Below, one piece after another: positions 17,629-26,197 of a stretch of 64,000 bases of DNA. Each line of letters opens with the position of its first letter. Position 1 is the first letter of the stretch. This DNA is from an uncultured Paracoccaceae bacterium. Its GTDB lineage: Bacteria > Pseudomonadota > Alphaproteobacteria > Rhodobacterales > Rhodobacteraceae. Below the pieces are notes generated by a model. The model saw only the letters and a list, made by a program, of their open reading frames with translations. It was not told the origin of the DNA and ran no database searches. The stretch is taken from the NCBI GenBank assembly GCA_947502145.1, contig CANMYO010000001.1:558001-622000 (forward strand), given 5' to 3'. Made by a program: the position numbers and the translations under genes.

Positions 17629-17671
17629 ACGGGACGGCGGGCGGGGCGCCTTTCCCGTCAGGGAAACAGCG
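17629..17671 (+). repeat. Intergenic structured repeat, copy B
   Basis: Nearly the same start as copy A (ACGGGACGGCGGG, one base change, GGGGCGCC), then a hairpin TTTCCC-GTCA-GGGAAA (17651-17666) and CAGCG. The hairpin bases differ from copy A on both arms while pairing is kept. It lies after serA and 24 bases before the phosphatase start codon. Confidence 0.6.
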
Positions 17672-17695
17672 ACGCACGACGGCAAGGGGCCAAAG

Positions 17696-18478
17696 ATGAT
17701 CTATGCAATCGGTGACATCCACGGCCAGAAAGCCATGCTCGACCAAGCCCTCGACCTGATCGAACAGGATGGCGGCAAGGATGCGCAAATTGTCTTTCTG
17801 GGTGACTACACAGATCGTGGCCCCGACAGCAAAGGCGTGCTTGATACGCTGATCTATGGCCGCGATGCAGGGCGCAACTGGACTTTTATCAAGGGCAACC
17901 ACGACCGGTCATTTTACCGCTACGTGACCCAGGGCATCGAACATGATCCGATGGTCAAATCAGGCATCTCCTGGATCAATCCCCGCCTTGGCGGCATGGC
18001 GACGCTGGCATCCTACGGCGTCATCGGCGAACCAGAGCTTGAACGCCGCACCAGTGAAACGCTTGAAACACTTGTCGCCTACCACATCGACGGCAAACGC
18101 ATCCCCGCCGACGCGGTGCAGGAACAGGCGCGCAGCGCCGTGCCCCAACATCACCTCGACTTTCTCAATGACCTGCCATTGACGCATGTGACCAATGACT
18201 TTCTTTTCGTGCACGCGGGCCTGCGCCCTGGCGTGCCGCTGGACCAGCAGGACGTCGAAGACCTGCTGTGGATACGCGGCCCCTGGCTCGAGGATGATCG
18301 CGACCATGGGCATCTGGTCGTGCATGGTCATACCGCGCTGGACGCGCCACAGCATCATGGCAACCGGGTCAACCTGGATGGCGGCGCAGGCTTTGGCCGC
18401 CCGTTGATCCCCGCCGTGTTTGACCGGCGCGACGCCTGGCTTTTGACTGCAACCGGTCGCCAGCCATTACGCCCCTGA
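17696..18478 (+). CDS. PPP-family metallophosphoesterase
   Basis: A 260-residue calcineurin-like phosphatase of the bacterial PPP group. The metal-binding motifs are GDIHG (about 6-10), GDYTDRGPDS (about 40-49) and KGNHD (about 66-70), followed by later histidines in FVHAGL and VVHGHT. These enzymes dephosphorylate proteins or dinucleoside polyphosphates; the substrate cannot be told here. AGGGGCCAAAG precedes the ATG. It may be read through from serA, but copy B of the repeat lies between them. It ends one base before the convergent DUF1801 gene. Confidence 0.9.
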   Translation: MIYAIGDIHGQKAMLDQALDLIEQDGGKDAQIVFLGDYTDRGPDSKGVLDTLIYGRDAGRNWTFIKGNHDRSFYRYVTQGIEHDPMVKSGISWINPRLGGMATLASYGVIGEPELERRTSETLETLVAYHIDGKRIPADAVQEQARSAVPQHHLDFLNDLPLTHVTNDFLFVHAGLRPGVPLDQQDVEDLLWIRGPWLEDDRDHGHLVVHGHTALDAPQHHGNRVNLDGGAGFGRPLIPAVFDRRDAWLLTATGRQPLRP

Positions 18479-18889
18479 TCACGCCTGATGATAGGTCAGT
18501 GCGCGGTGGATCAGGACCCGGAGTTTATCGACCGGCATGTCAGGCCCGGTGGGCAGATAGACGCCCCGTCCGCCATCATATGAAAAATCGTCGGGGAACA
18601 GCTCTTTGAAATCAGACACAACCGAAGTCTGACAATGTGTGAACACGGCGATCCGGTCGGCCCCCGCCGTGCCCAGACGGATCGTTGTGCCCGATCTGGT
18701 GTCCGGCGTCAGATAGGACGGCTGCCCCCATTTAAGCGTCTCCTCCAACCGGCCAACCCCATCGGTTTCGGCAGCAACTTCAAAGATAAGCTGCCGAAGG
18801 GCCAGCATCGCAACCCGCTCCGCGGCGGGAACGGTGGCAAAGACCGCGGCAACATCATCTCGCAGATCAGGGATCGGGCAACTGGTCAT
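18479..18889 (-). CDS. DUF1801 (YdhG-like) protein
   Basis: A 136-residue protein of the DUF1801 family. ETLKWGQPSYLTPDTRSGTTIRLG and a C-terminal DKLRVLIHRALTYH are the typical features. Function is not established. The ATG at 18889 has GAGGATGCC upstream; an earlier TTG at 18904 is less likely. It is convergent with the phosphatase, directly abutting it. Confidence 0.85.
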   Translation of the reverse strand: MTSCPIPDLRDDVAAVFATVPAAERVAMLALRQLIFEVAAETDGVGRLEETLKWGQPSYLTPDTRSGTTIRLGTAGADRIAVFTHCQTSVVSDFKELFPDDFSYDGGRGVYLPTGPDMPVDKLRVLIHRALTYHQA

Positions 18890-18982
18890 GAGGCATCCTC
18901 GCAAATGGGGTCGCGCGTCACAATACTGACAATTGAAAGATTAATTTTGTTAAGAATCTCGTCTGTATTGGTTGTGCACGGT

Positions 18983-18997
18983 TTGTGCATGGGATGT
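18983..18997 (+). promoter_or_regulatory. 15-base word shared with the yaaA upstream region
   Basis: TTGTGCATGGGATGT lies 46 bases before mnmH, just after a related TTGTGCACGG. The identical 15 bases occur on the minus strand at 35343-35357, upstream of yaaA and in the same orientation to the downstream gene. It could be part of a promoter or a shared operator. Confidence 0.35.
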
Positions 18998-19042
18998 TGC
19001 ACCCCCCTTTCAAGCGTTCGGCGCTTCGGGTAATGCACCGCC

Positions 19043-20104
19043 ATGCCCTGCCAATTTGACCAGCTCTCTGACCTTCTCGCCCACGGCTATGACACTGTCA
19101 TTGATGTCCGCAGCCCTGCCGAATTTGCAGAGGATCACATCCCCGGAGCGATCAATCTTCCCGCACTGTCCAATGCAGAGCGCGCAAAGGTTGGCACGAT
19201 CTACAAGCAGGTCAGCCCCTTTGACGCCCGCAAGATTGGTGCGGCACTGGTGGCGAAAAATGTCGCCGAACATCTGCAGACCAGGCTGGCCGACAAAACC
19301 GGACGCTGGCGTCCTTTGGTCTATTGCTGGCGGGGTGGTCAACGCTCGGGATCGTTTGCCGCAATCCTGCAGCAGATCGGTTGGCGGGCCGAGACCATCA
19401 AGGGTGGTTATCAGAGTTACCGTCGGCTGGTCTTCCAGATGATGTATGAAACACCTTGGAATCACAGGATAATCCTGCTTGACGGGAATACCGGCACTGC
19501 CAAGACGGCGATCCTGAAACACCTTGAAGACCGCGGCGTGCAGACGCTGGATCTGGAAGGCCTGGCACAACATCGCGGGTCATTGCTGGGGCGCAGGGCA
19601 GCGGGCCAGCCGCAGCAAAAAGCATTTGAATCTGCGCTTGCGCAAGCGGTCTCGGCGCTTGACCCCAGCCGCATTACGGTTGTGGAGGCCGAAAGTTCGA
19701 AGATTGGCCGGATCAACCTGCCCAAACAGCTTTGGGCCAAGATGATCGCTGCGCCCCGCGTGGTCATCACCGCCCCGGTCGCGGCCCGCGCAACCTACCT
19801 GACCGACACCTACGCCGACATCATCGCGCATCCCGCTGAGGTGCGCGACCGCCTTAACGTTCTCCGCCAGCTGCGCGGTCATGACATTGTCGATCACTGG
19901 ATCGCACTGCTGGAACGTGCCGACCACCTCGGTCTCGCCACGGCCCTGATGAAAGACCACTACGACCCCGCCTACGCCCGCAGTCGTAGGATTGATACGC
20001 GCGAAATACTGGGCGAAGTTCATGCGGAAACGCTTGACACGGCGGGCCAGCAGTTGACCGCCGATCAGATCGAAGCGATCCTAGACGACATTGATTGCCG
20101 GTGA
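19043..20104 (+). CDS. mnmH: tRNA 2-selenouridine synthase
   Basis: This enzyme replaces sulfur by selenium at wobble uridine-34 of certain tRNAs, using selenophosphate. An N-terminal rhodanese domain has DVRSPAEF and the catalytic loop CWRGGQRSGS with Cys95. A P-loop domain follows with GNTGTAKT (148-155). The 353-residue length is standard. The start has a poor ribosome-binding site, but no better ATG fits the rhodanese domain. It faces selD tail to tail with a 24-base overlap, so the selenophosphate producer and user are neighbours. Confidence 0.95.
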   Translation: MPCQFDQLSDLLAHGYDTVIDVRSPAEFAEDHIPGAINLPALSNAERAKVGTIYKQVSPFDARKIGAALVAKNVAEHLQTRLADKTGRWRPLVYCWRGGQRSGSFAAILQQIGWRAETIKGGYQSYRRLVFQMMYETPWNHRIILLDGNTGTAKTAILKHLEDRGVQTLDLEGLAQHRGSLLGRRAAGQPQQKAFESALAQAVSALDPSRITVVEAESSKIGRINLPKQLWAKMIAAPRVVITAPVAARATYLTDTYADIIAHPAEVRDRLNVLRQLRGHDIVDHWIALLERADHLGLATALMKDHYDPAYARSRRIDTREILGEVHAETLDTAGQQLTADQIEAILDDIDCR

Positions 20105-22207
20105 TCCAGGCGTGATTTGGCCAATGATCGCAGCTTGAACGCCCGCATCTTTTAACTGACTTATCAATTGCTTGGCGTCGGATTGCGGCACTGAGGCAAG
20201 CAATCCGCCAGCAGTTTGCGGATCAAACAGCAAATCAAACCGCGGGTCATCAGGACCAGTGATCACCCCTGCGCCTGTCTGATTGTCAGCAAAAAGGGAT
20301 GATTGCACACCTGATCGGGCAAGCGCCACCGCGCCCGCCAGATAGGGGATGTCGTCCAACGTCAGCTCTGCGCCGACACCGGAAGCGTTGCAAATACCCG
20401 AGAGATGTCCCGCAAGTCCAAAGCCCGTCACATCGGTCATTGCATGCGCCCCTTGCAGCAGTTTGGAGGCAATCCCCTGCCCCACCTGCATGACGGTGAG
20501 CGCGGTCATCACATCATCGCCCCTGGCTTTGCCCTGCATGTCGCCTGCCATAATTGTGCCTGACCCAAGCGGCTTGGTCAGGATCAGCGCATCGCCGGGC
20601 TTTGCTCCGGACAATGTGACGGGCGGCGTTGCGCACAGCCCGGTCAATGTGAACCCGATCGTCATTTCAGCACCCAAGGATGTATGTCCGCCCGCGACTT
20701 GCACCCCGCTGGCTGTGAGAACCTGCGCGGCCGCGCTGCTGATTTCCTGAACCGTGCGCCGTTGCAGGTCAGGCGACATGTGCGGCAGAATGACATTTAC
20801 CGTTGCCGCCTGCGGTGTCGCGCCCATCGCCCAGATGTCCCCGAGCGCGTGAACGGCAGCGATACGTGTCATGAGCACCGGATCAGCAACAAAGGCGCGC
20901 AGGTGATCCGTGCTTATCACCTGTTTGACACCACCGGTCTGCAGGATTGCGGCGTCGTCACCATCGCCTGCGATCACATCAAAAAGCGCGGCACGCCCAA
21001 CCTTGGCGCCGCATCCGCCACACATCGGCTTGGCCCCGATTTCCGGCTGTAGTCCCAACGCCCGGGTGCGCGGCAGGGATATCGGCGCCATGACCGGCAA
21101 ATCATTGAATTGGCGCATGAATTTTTGATCAATATGATCTTTGAGCCGCCATAGCAACGGCCCGCTCTTGGCCGTTCCGAACCGCTCTGCAAGCGCCGAC
21201 TTCTGTCCCAATGAGATTAGTTTGAGGTAGTCTTTTTGTGGCCGATAAGGGCGCAAAGCCCCGCCGGACAGGGTGGCGCGCAGGTTGTCAAATAGCACCG
21301 GTGCCTGGCGCACGGCAAAGACACCGGCCTTGGGGCGGGGGTCGTGGATCATATGCGCGCAGTCGCCGGCGGCGAACAAAGCCGGGTCTGAGGATTGCAG
21401 CATCCGATCAACCGCAATGTAACCGTCATGGGTCTTCACTCCGATCTTGGCGACCCAGTCATGCGGCAAAGCACCGGCAGCGCCGGTGGTGAAATCAGAA
21501 CGGATGAATCCGCCATCTTCCAGCACCAAACCATCGGCCTGAACCTGCGAAACGATCGTGTTTTCAAGTAGGGTAATTCCGGATTTGTCAATTTCGGCCA
21601 ATAGCTTGGATTGCGCCGCGCGGCCAAGATGGCTGAGGACGGTGGCGCTGTCGACCAAATGCACAACAGGCTGATTCCCCATTTGGCGCAAGGCATGGGT
21701 CATCGCAAGGGCAAGCTCTGCACCCGCCACGCCGCCACCGATAATGGCAATATGTGGGTCCTCAGCCGCATGACGGAATGCGTCCCAGCGCGCTGCAAAC
21801 GCACCAAGCGGTTTGGCTGGCACACCATGATCGTCAAACCCGGGCAGATCGGGCATCGCAGAAGTGATCCCCACATCAATGCTGGCAACGTCATATTCAA
21901 TGGCGGGGCGATCCGGAACCGTGATGGTTCGACGTGTCGCATCAATCGCCGTCACCGCCCCATTAATCAGGCGGGCCCCCGAAAATCGCGCCAACCGCAC
22001 CAGATCAATATCCAGTTCATCCCGGGTGTAATGCCCCGCGACAAAGCCCGGCAGCATGCCGGAATAGGGCGCGGTCGGCCCCGGATTTATGAGGGTGAGC
22101 CGCACCCCGGCCAGCGCCTGCATCCCCCATCGACGCAGGACAAGCGCATGACTATGTCCGCCGCCAACAAGAACTAGGTCGCGTGAATAGGGAAAATCAG
22201 GAGTCAT
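20081..22207 (-). CDS. selD: Selenide, water dikinase fused to an N-terminal NADH-dehydrogenase-like domain
   Basis: The C-terminal part (about 385-708) is SelD, which makes selenophosphate from selenide and ATP. Its active-site region is KPMCGGCGAKVG with Cys396 and Cys399; a cysteine form, not selenocysteine. Later GHTSLGAEMTIGFTLTG and DVTGFGLAGHL match the AIRS-like fold. The N-terminal 370 residues are an FAD/NAD(P) oxidoreductase (VGGGHSHALVL near 14-24, IIGGGVAGAELAL near 155-167, FAAGDCAH near 278-285) of the pyridine-nucleotide-disulfide type. The fusion is known in many bacteria and may deliver reduced selenium. Its start has only a weak ribosome-binding site. Confidence 0.94.
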   Translation of the reverse strand: MTPDFPYSRDLVLVGGGHSHALVLRRWGMQALAGVRLTLINPGPTAPYSGMLPGFVAGHYTRDELDIDLVRLARFSGARLINGAVTAIDATRRTITVPDRPAIEYDVASIDVGITSAMPDLPGFDDHGVPAKPLGAFAARWDAFRHAAEDPHIAIIGGGVAGAELALAMTHALRQMGNQPVVHLVDSATVLSHLGRAAQSKLLAEIDKSGITLLENTIVSQVQADGLVLEDGGFIRSDFTTGAAGALPHDWVAKIGVKTHDGYIAVDRMLQSSDPALFAAGDCAHMIHDPRPKAGVFAVRQAPVLFDNLRATLSGGALRPYRPQKDYLKLISLGQKSALAERFGTAKSGPLLWRLKDHIDQKFMRQFNDLPVMAPISLPRTRALGLQPEIGAKPMCGGCGAKVGRAALFDVIAGDGDDAAILQTGGVKQVISTDHLRAFVADPVLMTRIAAVHALGDIWAMGATPQAATVNVILPHMSPDLQRRTVQEISSAAAQVLTASGVQVAGGHTSLGAEMTIGFTLTGLCATPPVTLSGAKPGDALILTKPLGSGTIMAGDMQGKARGDDVMTALTVMQVGQGIASKLLQGAHAMTDVTGFGLAGHLSGICNASGVGAELTLDDIPYLAGAVALARSGVQSSLFADNQTGAGVITGPDDPRFDLLFDPQTAGGLLASVPQSDAKQLISQLKDAGVQAAIIGQITPGSPAINVV

Positions 22208-22232
22208 GCCAGCGGTCTAGCGCGGTTTCCCC

Positions 22233-22790
22233 CTAAGGGGAAAGCCATTGCCCTTCCCAGTCACCGCTCCGTGAATATGCAGCGCGGCGGTGTTGGCGGC
22301 CAAGATGCACGATATCCATGCTCATCACCCGGCAGGTCAGCACGGCGAACGTGGCCGGATTGGGTCGCTTTTCATAATCCAAGGCATGTGCAATCGGCGC
22401 ACCGGGTCGGGGCGCCACCCCGTAACTCTGCCGTCCGTGATCAGGAATCCGGTCCCATAGGTCGCGGGTGGATTCCCCGGATTGAATGCGTGTTTCTGCC
22501 TGCAGACGTATTTGCATATCCTGCCCTGCGTCCCACAAAAGCAAGGCGACCCGGGGTGTCTTACGCAGGCTTGTGATCTTGTCGGAATAGAGATCGGTAT
22601 GAACCTCGCAGGTGGCTGTTTGCCGGTCAGCGCGGCGCAGCGCGACGGTACGGGCCTCTGGCCAGCCAGTGACGGAGGTGCTGGCAAGCGTGATCAACCG
22701 CGCCGGATGATCTGCGTCGGCCGCGCCAGCGGCCAGGGTGTCCCAGGCGCGGGCGTAAAGTCCCTGCAACGAAGCGAACCATTCACTCAT
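22233..22790 (-). CDS. Pyridoxamine 5'-phosphate oxidase-like flavoprotein
   Basis: A 185-residue PPOX-fold protein: RTVALRRADRQTATCEVHTDLYSDKI followed by LLLWDAGQDMQIRLQAETRI is the FMN-binding split-barrel pattern, and the C-terminal HRRAAYSRSG matches the PNPOx family end. It is shorter and divergent from true PdxH, so an FMN- or F420-type oxidoreductase or heme-binding role is possible. Its start overlaps the stop of the AttH-like gene by eight bases, so it is the last member of that operon. Confidence 0.82.
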   Translation of the reverse strand: MSEWFASLQGLYARAWDTLAAGAADADHPARLITLASTSVTGWPEARTVALRRADRQTATCEVHTDLYSDKITSLRKTPRVALLLWDAGQDMQIRLQAETRIQSGESTRDLWDRIPDHGRQSYGVAPRPGAPIAHALDYEKRPNPATFAVLTCRVMSMDIVHLGRQHRRAAYSRSGDWEGQWLSP

Positions 22791-23817
22791 AGCCTGTCAT
22801 CTCCAGGTAACCGCGCCCTGCGTGTGAACCCTCAACCCGCACGGGCCCTTCCCAATAGGGCACCGTCGTATCCATCCAGGCATCATCAAAAACGGCTGCA
22901 ACAGTGACGTCGACATTCCGTGCCGGCAAGGTGACGCGCCAGCGCGTCGGGATGTCGCGCCCGGCTGTGGTCACGCTATTCAGCGGGGTGGCTGCAAATG
23001 CGCCATCGGCATAGGCCGTGCTTGTCCCGTCTGCTGCGATCCAGGTTGCGGATGTGTAGGACGTGCCATCTGTCTGGCGCAGGCGAAACCCCATCAACTT
23101 TGCGCCGTCGTCAAATGACAGTGAAAACCAATCCCAACCGGTTTGATCATCGGCCAATGGCTGTGACGACCACTCCCGATCCAGCCAGGCTTGCCCTGTC
23201 ACCGCAATTTCGCCACCGGGCAGGTCAAGTGTCCCGGCGATGTCATAGAAGGGCTGCGAATAATAATAAGAGGCCTGACCGCTTGCTGATTTCACGGAAT
23301 AGCCGTCCTCCCCATGGAAAATCAGAGGTCCGTTCGCCACAAGATCCATGTCATAGGCGAAATCGGGGCCCGTGGCGCGCATGTTCAGACTGTCGAAATC
23401 GCCGGTCAGCTGCCAATCGTCAATCCATGCCAAAAAGGGCTCAGCGGTTACGCCAGCCTGTCCTATCCCTCCACGGGAAAACCGTTCAGCGACATAATGC
23501 GCATCCGCTCTGGTCACGGCCGCATGGGCAAACCAGACCTGTGGCGATGTCCAGCCATCACCTTCGTCCGGCGCGAGGGCGGAGCGGAACAATGTCCATT
23601 GCAGGCCATAGTCCTCACCCGCTTTTGTGCTCAGGTTCGCCGTCACATACCACCATTCGATGCGATAGTTCGGATGGGCACCGTGATCAGTCGGAAAATC
23701 GAACACGCGATCAGGCCGAGGGATGGCAAAGCCTTCCGCATCTGTACCAAGTCCGGCAAATCCCTGTGCGAAAACGGCCGTTGGCAAAAGCGCGAGGACT
23801 GCAATTTTACCGTTCAT
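22783..23817 (-). CDS. AttH/CrtC-like lipocalin-fold lipid-binding protein
   Basis: A 344-residue exported protein with signal peptide MNGKIAVLALLPTAVFAQG. The body has the features of the AttH/carotenoid-hydratase-like twin-lipocalin family: FDFPTDHGAHPNYRIEWWYVTANL, GLQWTLFRSAL, WLDREWSSQPL and GWDWFSLSFDDGAKLMGFRLR. In the AttEFGH system this component works with an FtsX-type permease and ATPase, probably in lipid or carotenoid handling. It overlaps the permease gene by 11 bases and the oxidase gene by 8 bases, so the four genes form one translationally coupled unit. Confidence 0.87.
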   Translation of the reverse strand: MNGKIAVLALLPTAVFAQGFAGLGTDAEGFAIPRPDRVFDFPTDHGAHPNYRIEWWYVTANLSTKAGEDYGLQWTLFRSALAPDEGDGWTSPQVWFAHAAVTRADAHYVAERFSRGGIGQAGVTAEPFLAWIDDWQLTGDFDSLNMRATGPDFAYDMDLVANGPLIFHGEDGYSVKSASGQASYYYSQPFYDIAGTLDLPGGEIAVTGQAWLDREWSSQPLADDQTGWDWFSLSFDDGAKLMGFRLRQTDGTSYTSATWIAADGTSTAYADGAFAATPLNSVTTAGRDIPTRWRVTLPARNVDVTVAAVFDDAWMDTTVPYWEGPVRVEGSHAGRGYLEMTGYE

Positions 23818-26197
23818 TTGAAAACACCTTCAGCAGATCACTCGGCGGGGTGCGTGACAACTGCCAGGCGGGCCAAAGCGCGGCGAGCGCAGCAGCAATC
23901 AAAGCAAGGATCAAGAGTTTTGCGTATTCAGCCGGGAACAGAAACATTGGCAGCTTCCAGCCAAAGGCTGCGACATTCACGATGTCGAGCAGTGCCCAGG
24001 ACAGCAAAAGGCCCAAGGGTAAAGCTGCTATCGCAGTCAGCACCGCCAGCAGAACGGCGCGCAGCAATTCATAGCGGCCAAGGCTGCGGCGGGTCATGCC
24101 CATGGCCCAGGCTGGGGCCAATTGTGGCACCCGCATTGCCGCCAGCGTGAGCAGGCTCATCAGCATGGCAAACCCGGCGACGGACAGCGTGAGCACGTTC
24201 AGCGCCTGGGTCACCGTAAACGTTCGATCAAAGATACCTACCGAAAAGGCCTTGATCTGCGCCTGATTGACAAGATGGGTTTCAGGGATTTGCAGATCGC
24301 GCGCCATATCCCGCACCAGGATTGGCACGTCCGCGTCATCGAGGCGCAAGCCAAACCGGGCTGGTCGCACATTGGGGTATAACTGGGCAAATAGCGCTTC
24401 GTTGATCACGGCCTGTCCGATGGGGTTGCCGTAGTCTCCGTAGATCCCGGCAATATCCAAAGGCGTCGTTCCAAGGGTTATCGTGTCGCCAATATCGAGA
24501 TCCGCGCGGCGGGCGAACTGTTCGTTGATCAGGATGGCAGTTCCATTTGCGACGTTGTCCCATGGTGCCGGACTGGACGATAACAGCGTCCAGTTGTCCC
24601 GGTAGGTCGCATGATCACGGTTGCCAAACACCTCAACAGGCTGACCCCGCATTGTAACGTCGACGGATTGGATCGGCAGGATGGTATCAACGCGCGGCGA
24701 CACGTAGGATACGATCCCTTCAGCCATTTCGTCGCTGTCCGCGCGCACATAGAGCTCTGACGCCAGCCGCTGATCGAGGAATCCGACAAAGGTCAGCCGA
24801 AAGCTGCTGACCATGGTCGACACACCGACATTTGCAGCCAGCGCCAGCAAAAGTGCCATCAAGGCGAGCGACAGCCCCGGCAGCTGCTGTCGTGTATCGG
24901 CCCAAAACCATGTGCTGCGCACGTCCCTGGCGCGGGCCTGCGCAAACGCCAGGATGCGGTCCAACACCATCGGCAGAGCCAGCGCGGCCCCAATCAGCAT
25001 GCTGGCCAGCAAGGCAAAGCCGGCGACCAACCCCTGTGCCGTGAACGCCAGGACAAGGGCGATCAACAGCAGGGCGACTGCCAATACGGCCTGCCAACGC
25101 GCGCGCCGACCTGCGGCCATGACCTGTGCACGCGGCTGGGCCCCGGCCAAAAGCGGCATTTGCGCAAGCTGCCAAAATGCGCCACTTGCGGCAATGGCAG
25201 TTCCCCCGAGCGCAATCGCAAGGCCAGACAGCCACCAGATTGGTCGCAATGTCAGCGTGCCAGCAACCTCAGCGCCATAAAGGCCCCGCAAAGTTGCGGC
25301 AACGTCCGGCAACAGGACAGAGGCTAGGATATACCCCAACGAAACGCCAATCAGGCCGGCCACAAGCGCCATCATCGCGAGCTCTGCGGCCATGATCAGG
25401 ATCAGTCTGCGCAGCGGCACGCCCAGCGCCCGCAATGTACGTACCACCGGCCGGCGTTGTTCAAACGCCAGCCCGATCGCGCCATTGACGATAAAGATGC
25501 CAACCGAAAAGGACAGCAGGCCGAAGGCGGTCAGGTTAAGATGAAAGCTGTCGGTAAGACGCGCCACATCTGATCCGCCCTGAGCGACCTGTCGGCTGAG
25601 CTCTGGGGCGATCTCTGCCAGCGCTGCCTGACGCAATGGTTGCGCGGGCGCGACAATCAGGCGGTCAATCTGACCCGGCTTGCCCAGCAGCCGCTGTGCG
25701 ACGCCAATATCGGTTATCGCGGTGCCTGGTGCGATATCCGCAACGATGATTATCTCGGTCGCAAGATCGCGCAGCGCCTTGGCAGAATCCGCGTTTGCAA
25801 ACAATTGGCCAGTGTAGGACAGGAAGGCCTGCAAATCGGCATCCTCGCCGATCTGGACCGGCCCAAGATCGCCGGGTGCGGTCAGCGGGTCGATTCCGAT
25901 AATCCGGATCCCCGCCTCTTGCCCCTGGACAACCGGCGACACAAGCCACCCGGCCCGGCGCAATTTCACGTAAGTTGCAAGGGCGATGGGCTGCCCGTCA
26001 CGTCGCAGCAGCTGGTCATATCGCCCCTCACCCAGCGTTGCGGCTGCAGCGTCGTAAGAGGCGCGCGCCTCTACGTTGACGGCCTGCACCCCCGACCAAA
26101 GGGCGGTGGCCAGTGCCAACCCCGCCAAAAGGGTGATCAATTGCAAAAGGTTGCGCCGCCAATGCGATAGCAACCCCGCCAGTATGACCCGGTTCAC
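23807..26197 (-). CDS. ABC transporter permease, FtsX/LolC-like (AttFG-type)
   Basis: A 796-residue membrane protein with an N-terminal membrane helix (LLSHWRRNLLQLITLLAGLALATALW), a periplasmic MacB-like domain, a helix block around residues 215-460, a second periplasmic domain and a final helix block. The two FtsX modules correspond to AttF plus AttG fused into one chain. Such permeases do not import solutes but power extraction or export of lipids or lipoproteins from the inner membrane. The start at 26197 overlaps the ATPase stop (26194). It probably partners the ATP-binding protein and the AttH-like lipocalin. Confidence 0.9.
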   Translation of the reverse strand: MNRVILAGLLSHWRRNLLQLITLLAGLALATALWSGVQAVNVEARASYDAAAATLGEGRYDQLLRRDGQPIALATYVKLRRAGWLVSPVVQGQEAGIRIIGIDPLTAPGDLGPVQIGEDADLQAFLSYTGQLFANADSAKALRDLATEIIIVADIAPGTAITDIGVAQRLLGKPGQIDRLIVAPAQPLRQAALAEIAPELSRQVAQGGSDVARLTDSFHLNLTAFGLLSFSVGIFIVNGAIGLAFEQRRPVVRTLRALGVPLRRLILIMAAELAMMALVAGLIGVSLGYILASVLLPDVAATLRGLYGAEVAGTLTLRPIWWLSGLAIALGGTAIAASGAFWQLAQMPLLAGAQPRAQVMAAGRRARWQAVLAVALLLIALVLAFTAQGLVAGFALLASMLIGAALALPMVLDRILAFAQARARDVRSTWFWADTRQQLPGLSLALMALLLALAANVGVSTMVSSFRLTFVGFLDQRLASELYVRADSDEMAEGIVSYVSPRVDTILPIQSVDVTMRGQPVEVFGNRDHATYRDNWTLLSSSPAPWDNVANGTAILINEQFARRADLDIGDTITLGTTPLDIAGIYGDYGNPIGQAVINEALFAQLYPNVRPARFGLRLDDADVPILVRDMARDLQIPETHLVNQAQIKAFSVGIFDRTFTVTQALNVLTLSVAGFAMLMSLLTLAAMRVPQLAPAWAMGMTRRSLGRYELLRAVLLAVLTAIAALPLGLLLSWALLDIVNVAAFGWKLPMFLFPAEYAKLLILALIAAALAALWPAWQLSRTPPSDLLKVFSNER

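Noticed and set aside
18938-18955. TTAA-N5-TTAA near 18942 as a CtrA site upstream of mnmH
   Set aside because: The spacing is 5 rather than 7 bases, and AT-rich words of this kind are expected by chance in the intergenic region.
19043-22207. Possible selenocysteine codon in selD
   Set aside because: The active-site positions are ordinary cysteine codons and no in-frame TGA precedes the proper stop.
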